Origin: an uncultured Rhodoferax sp.
GTDB taxonomy: Bacteria > Pseudomonadota > Gammaproteobacteria > Burkholderiales > Burkholderiaceae_C
Length of the DNA: 5,427 nt
Assembly (NCBI GenBank): GCA_936943465.1
Contig: CAKZJN010000171.1
Location: 1 to 5,427 of the forward strand
Direction: 5' to 3'
Shown: piece by piece, positions 5,096 to 5,427 of the stretch
Numbering within the stretch: position 1 is the stretch's first letter
Layout: every line of letters starts with the position of its first letter
Position numbers and translations under genes: made by a program
Notes under the pieces: generated by a model
The model's input: only the letters and a program-made list of their open reading frames with translations
What the model was told of the DNA's origin: nothing
The model's database searches: none

Positions 5096-5427
5096 CGGGC
5101 CCCTTCCACCGGGATGATCGGAATAACGGGTTGTACGCCGGCTTTGCGGGCATTGTTGTAGAGCGGAACACACAGGCTCTCGCTCTCGTAAATCACCACG
5201 CAGTCCATGCATTGGAAGCACTCGTCGTAGTCCACCCGACCGCTTTTCTCGATCGCCTGGTAGGCGCAGTCGCTGCGGCAACGCTGGCAGGGCTGACCAC
5301 ACTCGCTGCGCCGCGCTATCCAGTCAAAGCGGCGCAAACGGCCCAGCAAACCCATACCCGCCCCCAGCGGGCACAGGTAACGGCAGTAGCCCTTGTAAAC
5401 AAAAGAACTCAACAAGACGGTGGCCAC
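5092..5427 (-). CDS. NosR/NirI-family membrane iron-sulfur flavoprotein (C-terminal part, 5' end outside window)
   Basis: The last 112 codons of a longer gene; the frame is open at the right edge and the GTG at 5427 is not a supported start. The visible part holds the end of a membrane region with a CRYLCPLG motif (C-x3-C-P). Two cysteine clusters follow: C-x3-C-x2-C-x3-C (ECGQPCQRCRSDC) and C-x2-C-x2-C-x9-C (ECFQCMDC...LC). These suit two cytoplasmic [4Fe-4S] centres. NosR-family proteins combine a periplasmic FMN-binding domain, transmembrane helices and this polyferredoxin tail, and they move electrons across the inner membrane. The FMN domain and most helices must lie outside the window. 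The stop overlaps the apbE start (ATGA), so the two are translationally coupled, which fits a flavin carrier and its FMN-attaching enzyme. It could be true NosR of a nos cluster or a paralogue serving the alcohol dehydrogenase. Confidence 0.88.
   Translation of the reverse strand: MATVLLSSFVYKGYCRYLCPLGAGMGLLGRLRRFDWIARRSECGQPCQRCRSDCAYQAIEKSGRVDYDECFQCMDCVVIYESESLCVPLYNNARKAGVQPVIPIIPVEGAR

Noticed and set aside
3833..5161. 442-codon plus-strand open frame opposite apbE and the regulatory region
   Set aside because: No recognisable domain, low-complexity Arg/Ala/His-rich translation, and it is antisense to a clear ApbE gene and runs through the promoter region.
5096..5302. N-terminal extension of the apbE frame up to 5302
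   Set aside because: It overlaps the iron-sulfur coding part of the upstream gene in another frame. The ATG at 5095 has the ATGA coupling and a twin-arginine leader.
1..5427. CRISPR array, insertion sequence, tRNA or rRNA
   Set aside because: No regularly spaced repeats, transposase motifs, terminal inverted repeats or RNA-gene signatures were seen on either strand.

Overview
The window looks like a piece of a beta-proteobacterial chromosome, probably Burkholderiales and perhaps Comamonadaceae. This is inferred from the moderately high G+C, the dense gene packing and the style of the proteins; no rRNA or other taxonomic marker is present. It holds a compact periplasmic quinoprotein alcohol-oxidation locus. 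All genes are on the minus strand except a regulator that converges on them from the left.

Layout, read left to right. (1) 1-867, plus strand: the C-terminal part of a sigma-54 enhancer-binding activator of the AcoR-like type. (2) 872-1702, minus: a secreted Sel1/TPR-repeat protein. (3) 1707-2033, minus: a small exported class I cytochrome c of the c551/c552 type. (4) 2046-2084: a hairpin plus T-tract that looks like an intrinsic terminator or attenuator. (5) 2108-3829, minus: a PQQ-dependent methanol/ethanol-family dehydrogenase with a GTG start and a strong Shine-Dalgarno. (6) 3830-4090: a regulatory intergenic region with a well-matched -24/-12 sigma-54 promoter (3929-3944), a candidate upstream activator dyad (4045-4061) and a perfect palindrome in the predicted leader (3862-3877). 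(7) 4091-5095, minus: an ApbE/NosX-type FAD:protein FMN transferase with a Tat-like leader. (8) 5092-5427, minus: the C-terminal part of a NosR/NirI-family membrane iron-sulfur protein, overlapping apbE by ATGA.

How the parts fit: the activator probably senses an alcohol or related signal through an N-terminal domain outside the window. It would then drive the sigma-54 promoter in front of the dehydrogenase, the cytochrome and the Sel1-repeat gene. The dehydrogenase oxidises an alcohol in the periplasm and passes electrons to a c-type cytochrome. Its active site reads W-D-F-D-G, so it carries the extra aspartate two residues after the catalytic Asp that marks lanthanide-dependent enzymes (XoxF, ExaF, PedH). 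A rare-earth cofactor is therefore predicted rather than calcium. The NosR-like/ApbE pair just upstream suggests a flavin and iron-sulfur membrane module beside the dehydrogenase. Whether it serves alcohol oxidation or is the edge of a nitrous-oxide reductase (nos) cluster cannot be decided from this window.
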